A DNA stretch of 64,000 nucleotides from Salsipaludibacter sp963812245 (lineage in GTDB: Bacteria; Actinomycetota; Nitriliruptoria; Nitriliruptorales; Nitriliruptoraceae): NCBI GenBank assembly GCA_963812245.1, contig CAWEUK010000002.1, forward strand, positions 372,001 to 436,000. The letters are read 5' to 3'. The position numbers and the translations under genes are program-made. Below the pieces are notes generated by a model, which worked only from the letters and a program-made list of their open reading frames with translations, searched no databases and was not told where the DNA came from. Of the stretch, positions 17,871 to 28,376 are shown one piece after another. Positions within the stretch are counted from its first letter, which is position 1; every line of letters begins with the position of its first letter.

Positions 17871-17946
17871 ACCCACCACCCGGACCTCGTCGCCGAGGCC
17901 ACGAAGACGACGGCCCGGGACGTACGGAGGACCGACGCGCTGGGGG

Positions 17947-18627
17947 CTACTCCAGGCGACCGTCGACCATGGTGACGATGCGGTCGCCCAGGTCGGTCAC
18001 GCGCTCGTCGTGGGTGACCATGATCGCGGCGACGCCGCGACGGTCCACCTCGTCACGCAGCAGCTCGACGACCTGGCGTCCCAGCTCGGAGTCCAGCGCC
18101 GAGGTGGGTTCGTCCACCAGCAACAGGTCCGGTCCGTTCATCAGGGCTCGCCCAATTGCCACCCGCTGCTTCTGGCCGCCCGACAGCTGGTCGGGGAGGT
18201 TGTCGCCCTTGCCCCCGAGGCCGAGGTCGTCGAGCAGTTCGTCGGCCCGGTCACGTGCGTCGCGGTCCACCTTCCCGCCGCCGAGTTGGCGCACGGCCAA
18301 CAAGTTCTCGCGCGCGGTCAGGAACGGGATCAGGTTGACCGCCTGGAACACGAACCCGATGCGGTCGCGGCGGACCGCCGCGGCGTCCCCACCGTCGAGT
18401 TCACCCAGTTCCTGGTCGCCCAGCCTGATGGAGCCGGCGGTTGGCGTGGTCAGTGCCCCGGCCAACGTCAGCAGGGTGGTCTTGCCCGAGCCGGACGGGC
18501 CCTTGAGCACCAGGAACTCGCCATCGTCGACGGACATGTCGACATCGTCCACGGCAACGACGACCTGTTCGCCCGAGGGGAACTCCTTGCGGGCCCCGGT
18601 GATGGTGAGGGCGGGTGTGGCGGACAT
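17947..18627 (-). CDS. ABC transporter ATP-binding protein (MacB/LolD type)
   Basis: This 226-residue ATPase shows Walker A GPSGSGKTT, Q-loop FVFQAVNLIPFLTARENLL, signature LSGGQKQRVAIGRAL, Walker B LLLVDEPTSALDS and H-loop VTHDERV. The IGFVFQxxNLIPxLTxxEN pattern is typical of the LolCDE/MacB mechanotransmission family. It is the last gene of a three-gene operon whose two permeases lie upstream, so the complex probably moves lipids, peptides or antibiotics across or out of the membrane. Confidence 0.9.
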   Translation of the reverse strand: MSATPALTITGARKEFPSGEQVVVAVDDVDMSVDDGEFLVLKGPSGSGKTTLLTLAGALTTPTAGSIRLGDQELGELDGGDAAAVRRDRIGFVFQAVNLIPFLTARENLLAVRQLGGGKVDRDARDRADELLDDLGLGGKGDNLPDQLSGGQKQRVAIGRALMNGPDLLLVDEPTSALDSELGRQVVELLRDEVDRRGVAAIMVTHDERVTDLGDRIVTMVDGRLE

Positions 18628-18749
18628 CTGGGACCTCCGGAGGTGGTCAGGTGGGGCGTCGGACCGGCGGGGCGGTCGCGGGTGTGGGTGGGGGCGAGCG
18701 GGTCAGTCGGGCGTGGAGTGCGTGCGGGGTGGGGTCGTGTCGGGGTGGC

Positions 18750-19826
18750 TCAGCCGATCGCGTCGGCGGGGTCGATGCGCAGGATCCGACGCAGGGTGCC
18801 GAGCGCGCCCAGGACGGCGACCACGATCGTCGCGACGGCGAGCACCACCAGTCGGGACGGCACCACGACGAGCGGGAGGTCGGGCGGGACGAACTGCAGC
18901 AGGATCAGCGAGATGCCGATGCCCAGCACCAGGGCGGTGGTGGCCACGACGATCGCCTGGACGGCCAGGCCGCTGATGAGGTCACGGGAGCGTGCACCGA
19001 TGGCCTTCAGGACGGCATAGAGCCGAATGCGCTCGATCGTCAGCAGGATGAAGAACAGGGCCACGACCAGCAGGGTGACGACGAAGGTCACCGCGATGAT
19101 TCCCTGGAAGGTGCCGGACTGCTGGGTGACGACCTCGTCCGCGGCGATCGCCTCGTCGACGGTGACGACCTCGACCCCGTCGACTGCGGCAGCGAGCGTG
19201 TCGGGTGTGCCCGTGGTCTCCACGACGGCCACCTGGCGGGCGGGCGTGGTGGTCGGGTCGATCGATCCGGCGAGGTCGAGCCACACGTCGGTGCTGACCC
19301 AGACGCTGGGTGACCCGGCGCTCACGTCTTCGACCAACTCGGTGACCGTCAACGGCTCCTGACCGGGACCGACCAGGAGTTCGTCGCCCTCGGCGATGCC
19401 GGACAGGGCGGCGAGCTTGCGGTCGACGACGGCCTCGCCCGGGCCGGAGGGTGCCGGGACGGTGTCGGTGCCCAGGTCGTGACCGACCAGCACGATGTTC
19501 TCGATGTCCTCGTTGCCGGCGTCGTTGATGATCGTGGCCGTGGTCGAGATCTGCGACAGCCAGCCCACCGCCTCGACGCCGTCGATCGATCCCAGTTCGT
19601 CGCCGACACCCGGGTCGAGACTCGACCGGGTCGGGGACAGGTCGGCATCGTCGGCCACGACCAGCAGGCGGTCGCCCTGGGCGCGCAGGACCCCAGTGGC
19701 GGAATTTGCCAGGCCATCGAGGAAGGCACCGAGCACCACCAGCAGCATGACCAACAACGTCATCGCCACGAGCACCGGCACGAACCGGCCGGAGCGACGG
19801 CGCAACTCCTTCAAGGCGATCCTCAC
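18750..19826 (-). CDS. ABC transporter permease (FtsX/MacB type)
   Basis: This 358-residue protein has an N-terminal membrane segment (RFVPVLVAMTLLVMLLVVLGAFLDGL), a ~200-residue extracytoplasmic domain of the MacB core type, and three C-terminal membrane helices (IIAVTFVVTLLVVALFFILLTIERIRLYAVLKAIGA is the FtsX signature). It ends with IDPADAIG, the conserved tail of FtsX-like permeases. The GTG at 19826 overlaps the preceding permease stop by 4 bp (GTGA). Confidence 0.88.
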   Translation of the reverse strand: MRIALKELRRRSGRFVPVLVAMTLLVMLLVVLGAFLDGLANSATGVLRAQGDRLLVVADDADLSPTRSSLDPGVGDELGSIDGVEAVGWLSQISTTATIINDAGNEDIENIVLVGHDLGTDTVPAPSGPGEAVVDRKLAALSGIAEGDELLVGPGQEPLTVTELVEDVSAGSPSVWVSTDVWLDLAGSIDPTTTPARQVAVVETTGTPDTLAAAVDGVEVVTVDEAIAADEVVTQQSGTFQGIIAVTFVVTLLVVALFFILLTIERIRLYAVLKAIGARSRDLISGLAVQAIVVATTALVLGIGISLILLQFVPPDLPLVVVPSRLVVLAVATIVVAVLGALGTLRRILRIDPADAIG

Positions 19827-20920
19827 AGTCCACCTCCCTCGCGCACGGCCTCGACCGGGTCGATGCGCAGGATCCGCTGGACCGACCACAGGCCGGCCAG
19901 GAGTCCGAGCACCAGGATCGCGCCCGACGAGGCCGCGACGGTCGCCGGGTCCAGCGTGCTGCCGAACACGTCCTGGGCAGCAGCGAGCAGTCCGGCCGCG
20001 GTCCCCGAGCCCACGGCAATGGCGACGCCAACCACCACGATGACCTGGGCGAGCACGGGGACGATGAGGTCACGGGGTTGTGCACCCACGGCTCGCAGCA
20101 GGACCAGGGCGTCGCGCTTCTGCACCGTGAGGATCTGGAAGAACACGGCGGTGACGATCGCGACCACCAGGTAGAGCAGGACGTAGAGGATGGAGAACGA
20201 GCGCGTGATGGTGCCGGCACCCGGGAGGTTGGCGATGGCCTCGTCGCGATCGACTGCCTCGACCCCGTCCACCTGGTCGGTGATCGCGGCGGCCACGTCC
20301 GTCGGCTCGGCGTCGTCGGCGACGGTGACGGCAACGACGTTCACCGGCAGCGTGATTGGTGCACCGCCGGCGCGCGCAGACGTCGCCTCGGTCACCGTTG
20401 CTCGTGAGGCGTACACCGTCGGGAGGATGTTGAACGTGGCGCCCTCGGCCTGGCCGACCACCTCGACGGAAACCCCGGCGAGGTCGAGCGTGCCGGACGG
20501 TCCGGGAGTGCCGAAACTGCCCGCACCCAGGCCCTCGCCGTCGGCATCGGGCAGGCGCCCCTCGGTGGCATCCGCTGGCACCGCGGGTGTGCCTGGGTCG
20601 GCGGCCACGACCGCGATCGGCTCGTCGCCGAACTCGAACACCGTGTAGGTGACGGGCGCGGCGTCGGTCACGCCGGCCACATCGGCAACGGCGGCAGTGG
20701 TGTCGTCGGGCAGCACCGAAGCCTGGGGGTTGAGGCTCGATGTGTCCGCGTAGACCCACACCTGTGCAGGCGCGGATTCGAACGCACCCGTCAGCCCCTG
20801 GGTCAGGGATCCCGCGACCGCCTGGAAGAAGAGCAGCAACAGGACCAGCAAGCCGATCGCGCCACCCAGGAGGGCGAAGCGACCGAGCGAACGGCGGATT
20901 TCTGCAAGGGCGAGGAACAT
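19823..20920 (-). CDS. ABC transporter permease (FtsX/MacB type)
   Basis: A 365-residue paralogue of the next permease, with the same architecture: an N-terminal helix (LLGGAIGLLVLLLLFFQAVAGSL), a large outer domain, the FtsX core (ILYVLLYLVVAIVTAVFFQILTVQKRDALVLLRAVGAQ) and a tail LRIDPVEAVREGGGL. It is the first gene of the exporter operon, starts 66 bp from the divergent tetR gene, and is preceded by the 18-bp palindrome at 20937. The two permeases probably form a heterodimer. Confidence 0.88.
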   Translation of the reverse strand: MFLALAEIRRSLGRFALLGGAIGLLVLLLLFFQAVAGSLTQGLTGAFESAPAQVWVYADTSSLNPQASVLPDDTTAAVADVAGVTDAAPVTYTVFEFGDEPIAVVAADPGTPAVPADATEGRLPDADGEGLGAGSFGTPGPSGTLDLAGVSVEVVGQAEGATFNILPTVYASRATVTEATSARAGGAPITLPVNVVAVTVADDAEPTDVAAAITDQVDGVEAVDRDEAIANLPGAGTITRSFSILYVLLYLVVAIVTAVFFQILTVQKRDALVLLRAVGAQPRDLIVPVLAQVIVVVGVAIAVGSGTAAGLLAAAQDVFGSTLDPATVAASSGAILVLGLLAGLWSVQRILRIDPVEAVREGGGL

Positions 20921-20936
20921 GGGGTGGACTCTATCA

Positions 20937-20954
20937 CGACACGACGTCGTGTCG
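20937..20954. promoter_or_regulatory. 18-bp perfect palindrome, likely TetR operator
   Basis: CGACACGACGTCGTGTCG is its own reverse complement and sits in the 66-bp gap between the divergent exporter operon and tetR. It overlaps the expected -35 region of tetR, whose -10 is the TATGCT at 20975. Confidence 0.75.
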
Positions 20955-20974
20955 CAAAACAAGGCCCACGGGAT

Positions 20975-20980
20975 TATGCT
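20975..20980 (+). promoter_or_regulatory. -10 element of a probable leaderless tetR promoter
   Basis: TATGCT ends six bases before the tetR ATG, and no ribosome-binding site is visible, so transcription would begin at or next to the start codon. Confidence 0.5.
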
Positions 20981-20986
20981 GTCTTC

Positions 20987-21646
20987 ATGCCACGACTCTG
21001 GGCCGACTCCGTCGACGAGCACCGCATCCTTGTGCGGCGCCGACTCGTCGATGCCTTCGTCGAACTCCTGGACGAGGGGCCGATGGAGGACGTCACCGTG
21101 TCCGCGGTGGCGGCGCGGGCCGGCCTGGCGCGGTCGGCCGTCTACAACTACGTCGACCATGTCCATGACCTGGTGTTGCTGCATGCCGAGGAGATGATCG
21201 AGGAGTGGCTGGCGCCGTTGCGGGACGCGCCGATCGATCCCCCCGCCGCTGGTCGGGCCGCGGGTCCGGCCGAGTCCGGGGCATCGTCATCGCAACCGTC
21301 GACCAGTTCGTCCTTCGACCGGCTCGACCGACTGGTGGTCACGTCGTTCGAGGTCTTCGCCACGGACAGGTTGGGTGGCATGGACCTGACCGGTCACCTG
21401 GACGAGGAACGCTCGGCGAAGCTGTTCGGGCTGCTGGCCCCGATCATGGCCCACATGCACCAGATCGTCGCTGACGGCGTTGCCTCCGGCGAGTTCGTCG
21501 ACGAGGACCCGTCCGAGCTCACCCAGTTCACGTGGGCGGCCATCGGCGGCCATCGCTCGATGCTCGGATCGGGGGCGACGGATCCGGCTGCCGCCGCCGC
21601 CGTCACGTCGCGCATGCTCCACCGTGCCCTGGTTGCCGACGCCTGA
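20987..21646 (+). CDS. TetR-family transcriptional regulator
   Basis: This 219-residue regulator has an N-terminal helix-turn-helix: RRRLVDAFVELLDEGPMEDVTVSAVAARAGLARSAVYNYVDHVHDLVLLHAEEM. The rest is a helical ligand/dimer domain interrupted by a Ser/Pro/Ala linker around residues 88-110. It is divergent from the MacB-type exporter operon across a palindromic operator, so it most likely represses that exporter and itself, with an exported compound as inducer. Confidence 0.9.
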   Translation: MPRLWADSVDEHRILVRRRLVDAFVELLDEGPMEDVTVSAVAARAGLARSAVYNYVDHVHDLVLLHAEEMIEEWLAPLRDAPIDPPAAGRAAGPAESGASSSQPSTSSSFDRLDRLVVTSFEVFATDRLGGMDLTGHLDEERSAKLFGLLAPIMAHMHQIVADGVASGEFVDEDPSELTQFTWAAIGGHRSMLGSGATDPAAAAAVTSRMLHRALVADA

Positions 21647-21695
21647 TCCCCGCCGCCGCCGTGCTTCGCCCGCCACCACGCGGGGGCACCGGGAC

Positions 21696-23018
21696 TCAGG
21701 CGGGATCGTCCAACCAGGTCCAGGCGACGTCACGGATGGTCGCGACCACGTCGTCGCCGGGTGACGGCATCAGGTGGACCGGGCCGGTGGCCTCGAGGCG
21801 GAGGTCGACATCGTCGAGGTGGACGGTCACCCGGGCGTGGTCACCGGCGAAGCGCCGATGCGTGATGCGCCCGGTGACCGTGGTTGTCCTCGCGGCACCC
21901 TCACTGCCCGGCAGATCGGGACTGTTGGCGTCAGGTGTCCGCGTGGGCGAACGCTGGCCCCCAAGAGTCGGGGAGGGTGGGGGATGTTCGGGACTGTTGG
22001 CGTCAGGTGTCCGCGTGGGCGAACGCTGGCCCCCAAGAGTCGGGGAGGGTGGGGAGTCGGTCGGCATGGCGGATGGCACCTGGGTGGCTGGGGGTGGGGA
22101 GTCGGCCAGGTGGAGGTGGACGCGGCCGGCATCGACGCCGACCGCACCGTCGCGCTCCGGCAGCGCCGCCAGCACGCGCTGCGGCACCAGCGCCCGGGTC
22201 GCCGCGTCGTCCCGCGGCAGGATGTTGGGCCAGCCCAGGAACGACGCCACGAACACGGAGCCGGGATCCGTCCACAGGCCGGTCGGGGTGTCGACGGCGG
22301 CGACGTGGCCGCGGTCCATGACCACCACGCGGTCCGCCAGCGCCATCGCCTCGTCCTGGTCGTGGGTCACGTGCACGACCGCGGCGTCGACGGCCGCGAA
22401 GACGTCCGGCAGCTCCACCAGCAGGCGATCACGCAGCCGGCGATCCAGTGACGACAGCGGTTCGTCGAGCAACAGCAGGCGTGGTTGCGGTGCGATGGCT
22501 CGTGCCAGCGCAACACGCTGGGCCTGCCCACCCGACAGTTCGTCGATGCGCCGACCGCCCAGCCCCGACAGCCCCACCAGCGACAGGACGTCGGCCACCC
22601 GGGCACGGCGCGCGTCCACCTCCATGCCCTGCATGCGCAGGCCGAACTCGACGTTGCCGGCAACGTCCATGTGCGGGAACAGGGCACCCGACTGGAACAT
22701 CAGGCCCAGGTCGCGCTGGTCGGGACGCAGACCGCCCATGTCGCTGCCGTCGATGCGGATCGAGCCGGCGTGGGGGACCAGGCCGGCGATCGCGTTGAGC
22801 AGCGACGACTTGCCGCAGCCCGACGGGCCGAGCAGCGCCACGACCTCGCCCGCGGCCACCTCCAGGTCGACGTGGTCGACGGCCACGACGCTGCCGTAGC
22901 GCACCGACACGTCGTCGACGACCAGGCGCGGGCTGCCCTCGCGCCGCGCCGGTGTCGGGGATCGTCCGGCCGGCGACGGCGCCGATCGGGGCTGCGTTGT
23001 CTTCGCGTCGTTCGACAT
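21696..23018 (-). CDS. thiQ: Thiamine ABC transporter ATP-binding protein
   Basis: The protein is 440 residues. Residues ~30-260 are a complete ABC ATPase (Walker A GPSGCGKSS, Q-loop LMFQSGALFPHMDV, signature LSGGQAQRVALARAI, Walker B LLLLDEPLSSLD, H-loop HVTHDQDEA). The C-terminus has a TOBE-like domain (GRITHRRFAGDHARVTVHLDDVDLRLEA). Between them is a Pro/Ser/Thr linker made of a 24-residue unit present nearly twice, encoded by a 72-bp DNA duplication. It is placed as ThiQ because it directly follows thiP (stop TAG adjoins ATG) in a TPP-riboswitch operon. Confidence 0.87.
   Translation of the reverse strand: MSNDAKTTQPRSAPSPAGRSPTPARREGSPRLVVDDVSVRYGSVVAVDHVDLEVAAGEVVALLGPSGCGKSSLLNAIAGLVPHAGSIRIDGSDMGGLRPDQRDLGLMFQSGALFPHMDVAGNVEFGLRMQGMEVDARRARVADVLSLVGLSGLGGRRIDELSGGQAQRVALARAIAPQPRLLLLDEPLSSLDRRLRDRLLVELPDVFAAVDAAVVHVTHDQDEAMALADRVVVMDRGHVAAVDTPTGLWTDPGSVFVASFLGWPNILPRDDAATRALVPQRVLAALPERDGAVGVDAGRVHLHLADSPPPATQVPSAMPTDSPPSPTLGGQRSPTRTPDANSPEHPPPSPTLGGQRSPTRTPDANSPDLPGSEGAARTTTVTGRITHRRFAGDHARVTVHLDDVDLRLEATGPVHLMPSPGDDVVATIRDVAWTWLDDPA
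21917..22054. repeat. 72-bp tandem duplication inside thiQ
   Basis: A block starting GGGACTGTTGGCGTCAGGTG at 21918 recurs at 21990 almost without change through GAGTCGGGGAGGGTGGGG. It keeps frame and encodes the duplicated Pro/Ser/Thr linker unit (…PTLGGQRSPTRTPDANSP) of the ATPase. Confidence 0.85.
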
Positions 23019-24809
23019 CTAGAACGCCCCCAGGTCGGCGATGCGGATGCGGTCGACCGCGGCGATGGCGACCACGGTGACGATCATCAGCACGCAACTC
23101 ATCGCCATGGCTCGCCCCTGGTTGGCGGCGCCCGGCTGGCCCAGGAAGCGGTAGATCGCGACCGGCAGGGTCGGCGTGGCCACGCGAGCCAGGAAGACGG
23201 TCGCGCCGAACTCGCCCAGCGAGATGGCGAACGCGAACCCGGCTGCCACCGTTGCCGACCGGAACAGGATCGGCAGGTCGACGTGGCGCCACACCTTCGA
23301 CGGGCGCGCGCCCAGGATCGCGGCAGCCGATCGCAGGCGCTCGTCGACGGCGGCCAGCGCCGGAACCAGGATGCGCACCACGAACGGGATCGCGACCAGC
23401 GCCTGTGCCAGGGGGACCAGCACGGGCGACGAGCGCAGGTCGAAGGGCGGCGTGTCCAGGGTGATCAGGAACCCGAACCCCACGGTGACGGCCGACACGC
23501 CCAGCGGCAGCATCAACAACAGGTCGAAGACGCGCCCCAGGTGGCCCCGACGCGAGGTGATGGCGACCGCGGCCGCGCCACCGACGAGTGTGGCGATGAC
23601 GGTGGCGGCCACGGCGAACACCAGCGAGGTCACGGTGGCTCGCCAGGGGCTGACGGCCATCACGCCACCCACGTCCGACAGTTGGCGCCACCACTGCAGC
23701 GAGTGGCCGTCACCGACTGCCAGTGAGCGTTCGACCAGCACCGCGATCGGCAACCCGATGACCACCGCCAGCATGGTCAGCACGGCCGCGACGCCGACCC
23801 AGGTCATCGGCCTGGTCGGAGCTTGTGGGGCGGCTGCCGCCGTACCGCCGCCGACCACGCGACCGGTGCGACCGAAGCGCGCCGTGGCGACCAGCGACGC
23901 GACGACCACGACCAGCTGGAGGATGGCGAGCGCGGCTGCCTGGGGCAGGTCCAGCAGTTGTGCGGTTGCGCGGTAGATGGCGACCTCCAGTGTCGCCATG
24001 CCGGGCGCACCCAGGATCAACACGATCCCGAACGACGTGAACGTGAAGATGAAGGTGATGAGCGCGGCGGCGACCACGGCCGGTCGCAGCAGCGGCAACG
24101 TGACCAGTCGGAAGGCCTGCCACGGTGATGCGCCCAGCGCCTGGGCGGCGGCCGGGAGGCGGCGATCGACGTTGGCCCAACGACTGCCGACAGTTCGCAC
24201 CACCACGGCCACGTTGAAGAAGACGTGGGCCGCCAGCACGGCCCAGATCGTGCCGGTCAGGCGCGGGGGACTGGCCATCCCGAACACGGTTGCCAGCCAC
24301 GCCATGACCGGTGATCCCGGACCCAGCAGGGAGGTGAACGCGCTCGCGACCACGACGGTCGGCAGGACGAACGGCACCGTCACCGCGGCGCGCACCAGCG
24401 TGCGGCCGGGGAAGTCCACACGCGCGACCAGCCATGCGCCCGGGAGCCCGATCAGCAACGTCAGAACCGTGGAGGCGGCTGCCTGCCAGGTCGAGAACCA
24501 CAGGATCCGACCGATCCGGGCCGACGTCAGCACGGCCAGGAACCCTTCGCCGGCGCCTTCGCCGCGCAGGCCGGTGCCGATGATGGTTGCCACCGGCCAT
24601 GCGAACAGGACGACGAAGAAGACGCCCGGCACGACGAAGGCCGCGATGCGCCACGCCCATGGCAGCCGCGGTCGGTCACCCGCGGCGGCCGCGTCCGGGA
24701 CCGTCGCAGCTGTGGCCGCGACCGTGGCCGTGGCGTCGGGGACCGTCGCAGCCGCGGCCCTGTCAGGGACCGAGGTGGTCGCGGCGCGGGTCTGGCGTCG
24801 GTCATCCAC
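23019..24809 (-). CDS. thiP: Thiamine ABC transporter permease, two fused domains
   Basis: This 596-residue membrane protein has two tandem binding-protein-dependent permease domains, as in ThiP/FbpB-type iron and thiamine importers. Each has its EAA-loop: AAQALGASPWQAFRLVTLPLLRPAVVAA in the first half and AAAILGARPSKVWRHVDLPILFRSATVAAG in the second. About 12 hydrophobic helices are seen. An Ala/Thr/Val-rich N-terminal tail of ~45 residues precedes the first helix. It starts 3 bp after the frame-corrected thiB stop. Confidence 0.9.
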   Translation of the reverse strand: MDDRRQTRAATTSVPDRAAAATVPDATATVAATAATVPDAAAAGDRPRLPWAWRIAAFVVPGVFFVVLFAWPVATIIGTGLRGEGAGEGFLAVLTSARIGRILWFSTWQAAASTVLTLLIGLPGAWLVARVDFPGRTLVRAAVTVPFVLPTVVVASAFTSLLGPGSPVMAWLATVFGMASPPRLTGTIWAVLAAHVFFNVAVVVRTVGSRWANVDRRLPAAAQALGASPWQAFRLVTLPLLRPAVVAAALITFIFTFTSFGIVLILGAPGMATLEVAIYRATAQLLDLPQAAALAILQLVVVVASLVATARFGRTGRVVGGGTAAAAPQAPTRPMTWVGVAAVLTMLAVVIGLPIAVLVERSLAVGDGHSLQWWRQLSDVGGVMAVSPWRATVTSLVFAVAATVIATLVGGAAAVAITSRRGHLGRVFDLLLMLPLGVSAVTVGFGFLITLDTPPFDLRSSPVLVPLAQALVAIPFVVRILVPALAAVDERLRSAAAILGARPSKVWRHVDLPILFRSATVAAGFAFAISLGEFGATVFLARVATPTLPVAIYRFLGQPGAANQGRAMAMSCVLMIVTVVAIAAVDRIRIADLGAF

Positions 24810-24812
24810 GAC

Positions 24813-26004
24813 TCAGCCCAGCACGATCTCGGTCCAGCGTGCGACCACGTCCTCACGGATGTCGGCGATCTCGTCCGGCGTCAGGCTGATGGGGTCGTCG
24901 GGGACCGCTGCGAACTCGACGAACTCGGGCGGCAGGTCGACGTCGGTGCGGGCCGGGAAAGACGAACATCTGGAGCGGGATGTCGGCCTGGAACGGTTCG
25001 GAGACCATGAAGTCGACCAGTGCGCGGGCGCCGGCCTCGTTGTCGGTGCCGGCCAGCACCCCGGCGAACTCGATCTGCTGGAAGCACGATGCCGTCACCA
25101 CCGCCGTCGGCGCCTCGTCCACTGCCGGCTCGGCAAAGATGACCTCGGCCGGTGGCGACGACGCATAGGACACCACCGTGGGGCGGTCACCCTCGGAGCC
25201 AGCCGAGCCCGAGAAGACGCCGTAGTAGGCATCCTCCCACCCCGAACTCACCGCCACGTCGTTGGCGACCAGGTCCTCCCAAAAGGCCTCCCAGCCATCG
25301 GCGCCGTAGGTCGCGTAGCTGGCGAGCACGAAGGCCAGGCCCGGCGACGACGTGGCCGGGTTCTCCACCACCAACTGGCCGGCGTAGGCGGGGTCCACCA
25401 GGTCGTCGAGGCTTGCGGGCGGGTCCTGTCCCAGGTCGTCGTAGGCGACCAGGTCGACGTTGAGGCAGACGTCGCCACGATCGATCGGCGTGACCCGCCA
25501 CTCGTCGTCCAGCACCAGCGATTGGTCGAGCTCGTCGGCACCGGCCGGTTCGTACGGCAGGAAGACATCGGCGTCCAGTGCCCGCGTCAGCAAGGTGTTG
25601 TCGATGCCGAAGAGCACGTCACCCTGCGGATTGCCGGCCGTGAGCACCGCCTGGTTCACCATCACGCCGGCATCCCCGGACGCCAGCACCTGCACCTCGT
25701 AGCCCGTCTGTTGGGTGAATGCAGCCAGCGCATCCACACTGATGTTGAAGGAGTCGTGGGTGACGAGTTGGACCACGGCATCGTCGGGCTCGGCGGGTGA
25801 TGTGCCTTCGGAGTCGGTGTCGCCGGGTGCGTCGCTGTCCGTGGTGGCCGCCGCCGATGTCGCGGCGTCGGGGCTGGACGTGGCGGTCGCCTCGGCGTCG
25901 GCGCCGTCGTCACCGGTGCAGGCAGTTGCCACGAGCGCCGCCGCAAGGGTGGCGAGGGCAATCCTTCCGGCGGCCGAGGAGCGGTATGGGTGCAGGCGGG
26001 GCAT
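24813..26004 (-). CDS. thiB: Thiamine-binding lipoprotein, frameshifted near the 3' end
   Basis: A periplasmic-type solute-binding lipoprotein with lipobox LVATAC (Cys ~29) followed by an acidic Ala/Thr/Ser/Asp linker. The body (VVQLVTHDSFNISVDALAAFTQQTGYEVQVLASGDAG, then DVLFGIDNTLLTRALD) is that of ThiB/TbpA. The frame as given runs off into Arg/Pro-rich sequence after QMFVFP and stops at 24853. Dropping one base near 24957 restores ARTDVDLPPEFVEFAAVPDD and a proper end at 24813, three bases before thiP. The TPP riboswitch upstream of the operon supports thiamine as ligand. Confidence 0.85.
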
Positions 26005-26065
26005 GGGGGTGTCCTTGGGTGGTCACGTCCGGCAGGTCACGGCGGGCAGGCAATGGCGGGGAAGG

Positions 26066-26728
26066 TCAGGGCGCGGGCTGCACGACCAGCAGCGTGCCGC
26101 TGCCGACGCTGATGTGGGCGGTGGGCGCCACGAGTTCGTTGCTCACCCCGCGACTGGAGCCGGGCGACAGCAGTTCGTCCGACAGCGGCCAGGACAGGCC
26201 GGTGGTCGTGATCTGGCGGACCGGGCCGAACACGGGGAGCAGCGAGACGGGTGAGCCGACCTCGCCGTGGATCGCGCGACCTCGGGTGACCATCGTGACG
26301 GTCGTGGTGGTGGAGGTCAGCGTCGCGGCCATGCGCCCTGCCCAGCCGGCCGTGGTCAGCAGGTTGGCCAGCGCATGGTCGCCGCGATCGCCACCACCAT
26401 CGCACACCAGCACGTGGTCGGCGCCACGCTCGTGGGCAAGTTGCAGCGCGAGGTCCAGGTCGGTGGCGTCCTTGTCGGCCGGATGACGCCGAATGTCGAC
26501 CCCGAGCTCCTCGGCAATGCGGAGGACGTCGTCACTCACGGAGTCGAGGTCGCCGACCAGGACGTCGACGTCGAGGTCCAGTCGTTGCGCCAGCGCCCAT
26601 CCCTGGTCGGCGGCGATGACGATGACGTCGTGGGAATCCTGCAGCCTGGTGATGTGGCGAGCATGGCGAGCCAGCGCCAGGATGGTCGACACGTCACCAC
26701 CGCAGGTGATGACTGCTGCTCTCGCCAT
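26066..26728 (-). CDS. Thiamine pyrophosphokinase-like protein
   Basis: A 220-residue protein of the thiamine diphosphokinase family (thiamine + ATP to TPP + AMP). Motifs are VIAADQGWALAQRLDLDVDVLVGDLDSVS, the catalytic Asp-rich HPADKDATDLDLALQLA, and LVCDGGGDRGDHALANLL. The C-terminal substrate domain includes TTGLSWPLSDELLSPGSSRGVSNEL. The ATG at 26728 lies directly after the riboswitch, whose 3' side carries the ribosome-binding site. As first gene of the operon it would charge thiamine imported by ThiBPQ. Confidence 0.9.
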   Translation of the reverse strand: MARAAVITCGGDVSTILALARHARHITRLQDSHDVIVIAADQGWALAQRLDLDVDVLVGDLDSVSDDVLRIAEELGVDIRRHPADKDATDLDLALQLAHERGADHVLVCDGGGDRGDHALANLLTTAGWAGRMAATLTSTTTTVTMVTRGRAIHGEVGSPVSLLPVFGPVRQITTTGLSWPLSDELLSPGSSRGVSNELVAPTAHISVGSGTLLVVQPAP

Positions 26729-26736
26729 GGCCTCGC

Positions 26737-26832
26737 CCCTTCCTCCGCTGGCATTGTCCAGCTCAGGTTCCACGGGTCGGTGGCGTCACGGCCACCCTCT
26801 CAGCCCGACGTCGTTCCGAGCTCCCCGGGGGT
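26737..26832 (-). ncRNA. TPP riboswitch (THI element)
   Basis: Read on the minus strand, the leader contains the hallmark pieces of the thiamine-pyrophosphate aptamer in order: CGGGGAGC, GGGCTGAGAGGG, GACCCGTGGAACCTGA, then CTGGACAATGCCAGCGGAGG and AAGGGG closing the basal stem. It ends about 10 bases before the ATG of the pyrophosphokinase gene, and the GGAGGAAGGGG at its 3' edge doubles as the ribosome-binding region. TPP binding would therefore hide the start, giving translational control of the thiamine operon. Confidence 0.93.
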
Positions 26833-26900
26833 GCGCACGCGTGGAGCGTGCAGTGTGAAGCGTAGCCAACGGGTCCAGTCCGTCGGCGTGTCGTGTTGGG

Positions 26901-28301
<1,401 letters not shown>

Positions 28302-28376
28302 GGGGTGTCCGGTGGTTGCAGGTCCGTCGACCCTAGTGCCGGCATGCCTGGCGAGCGCGGGGGGCGGGCGATCGCC

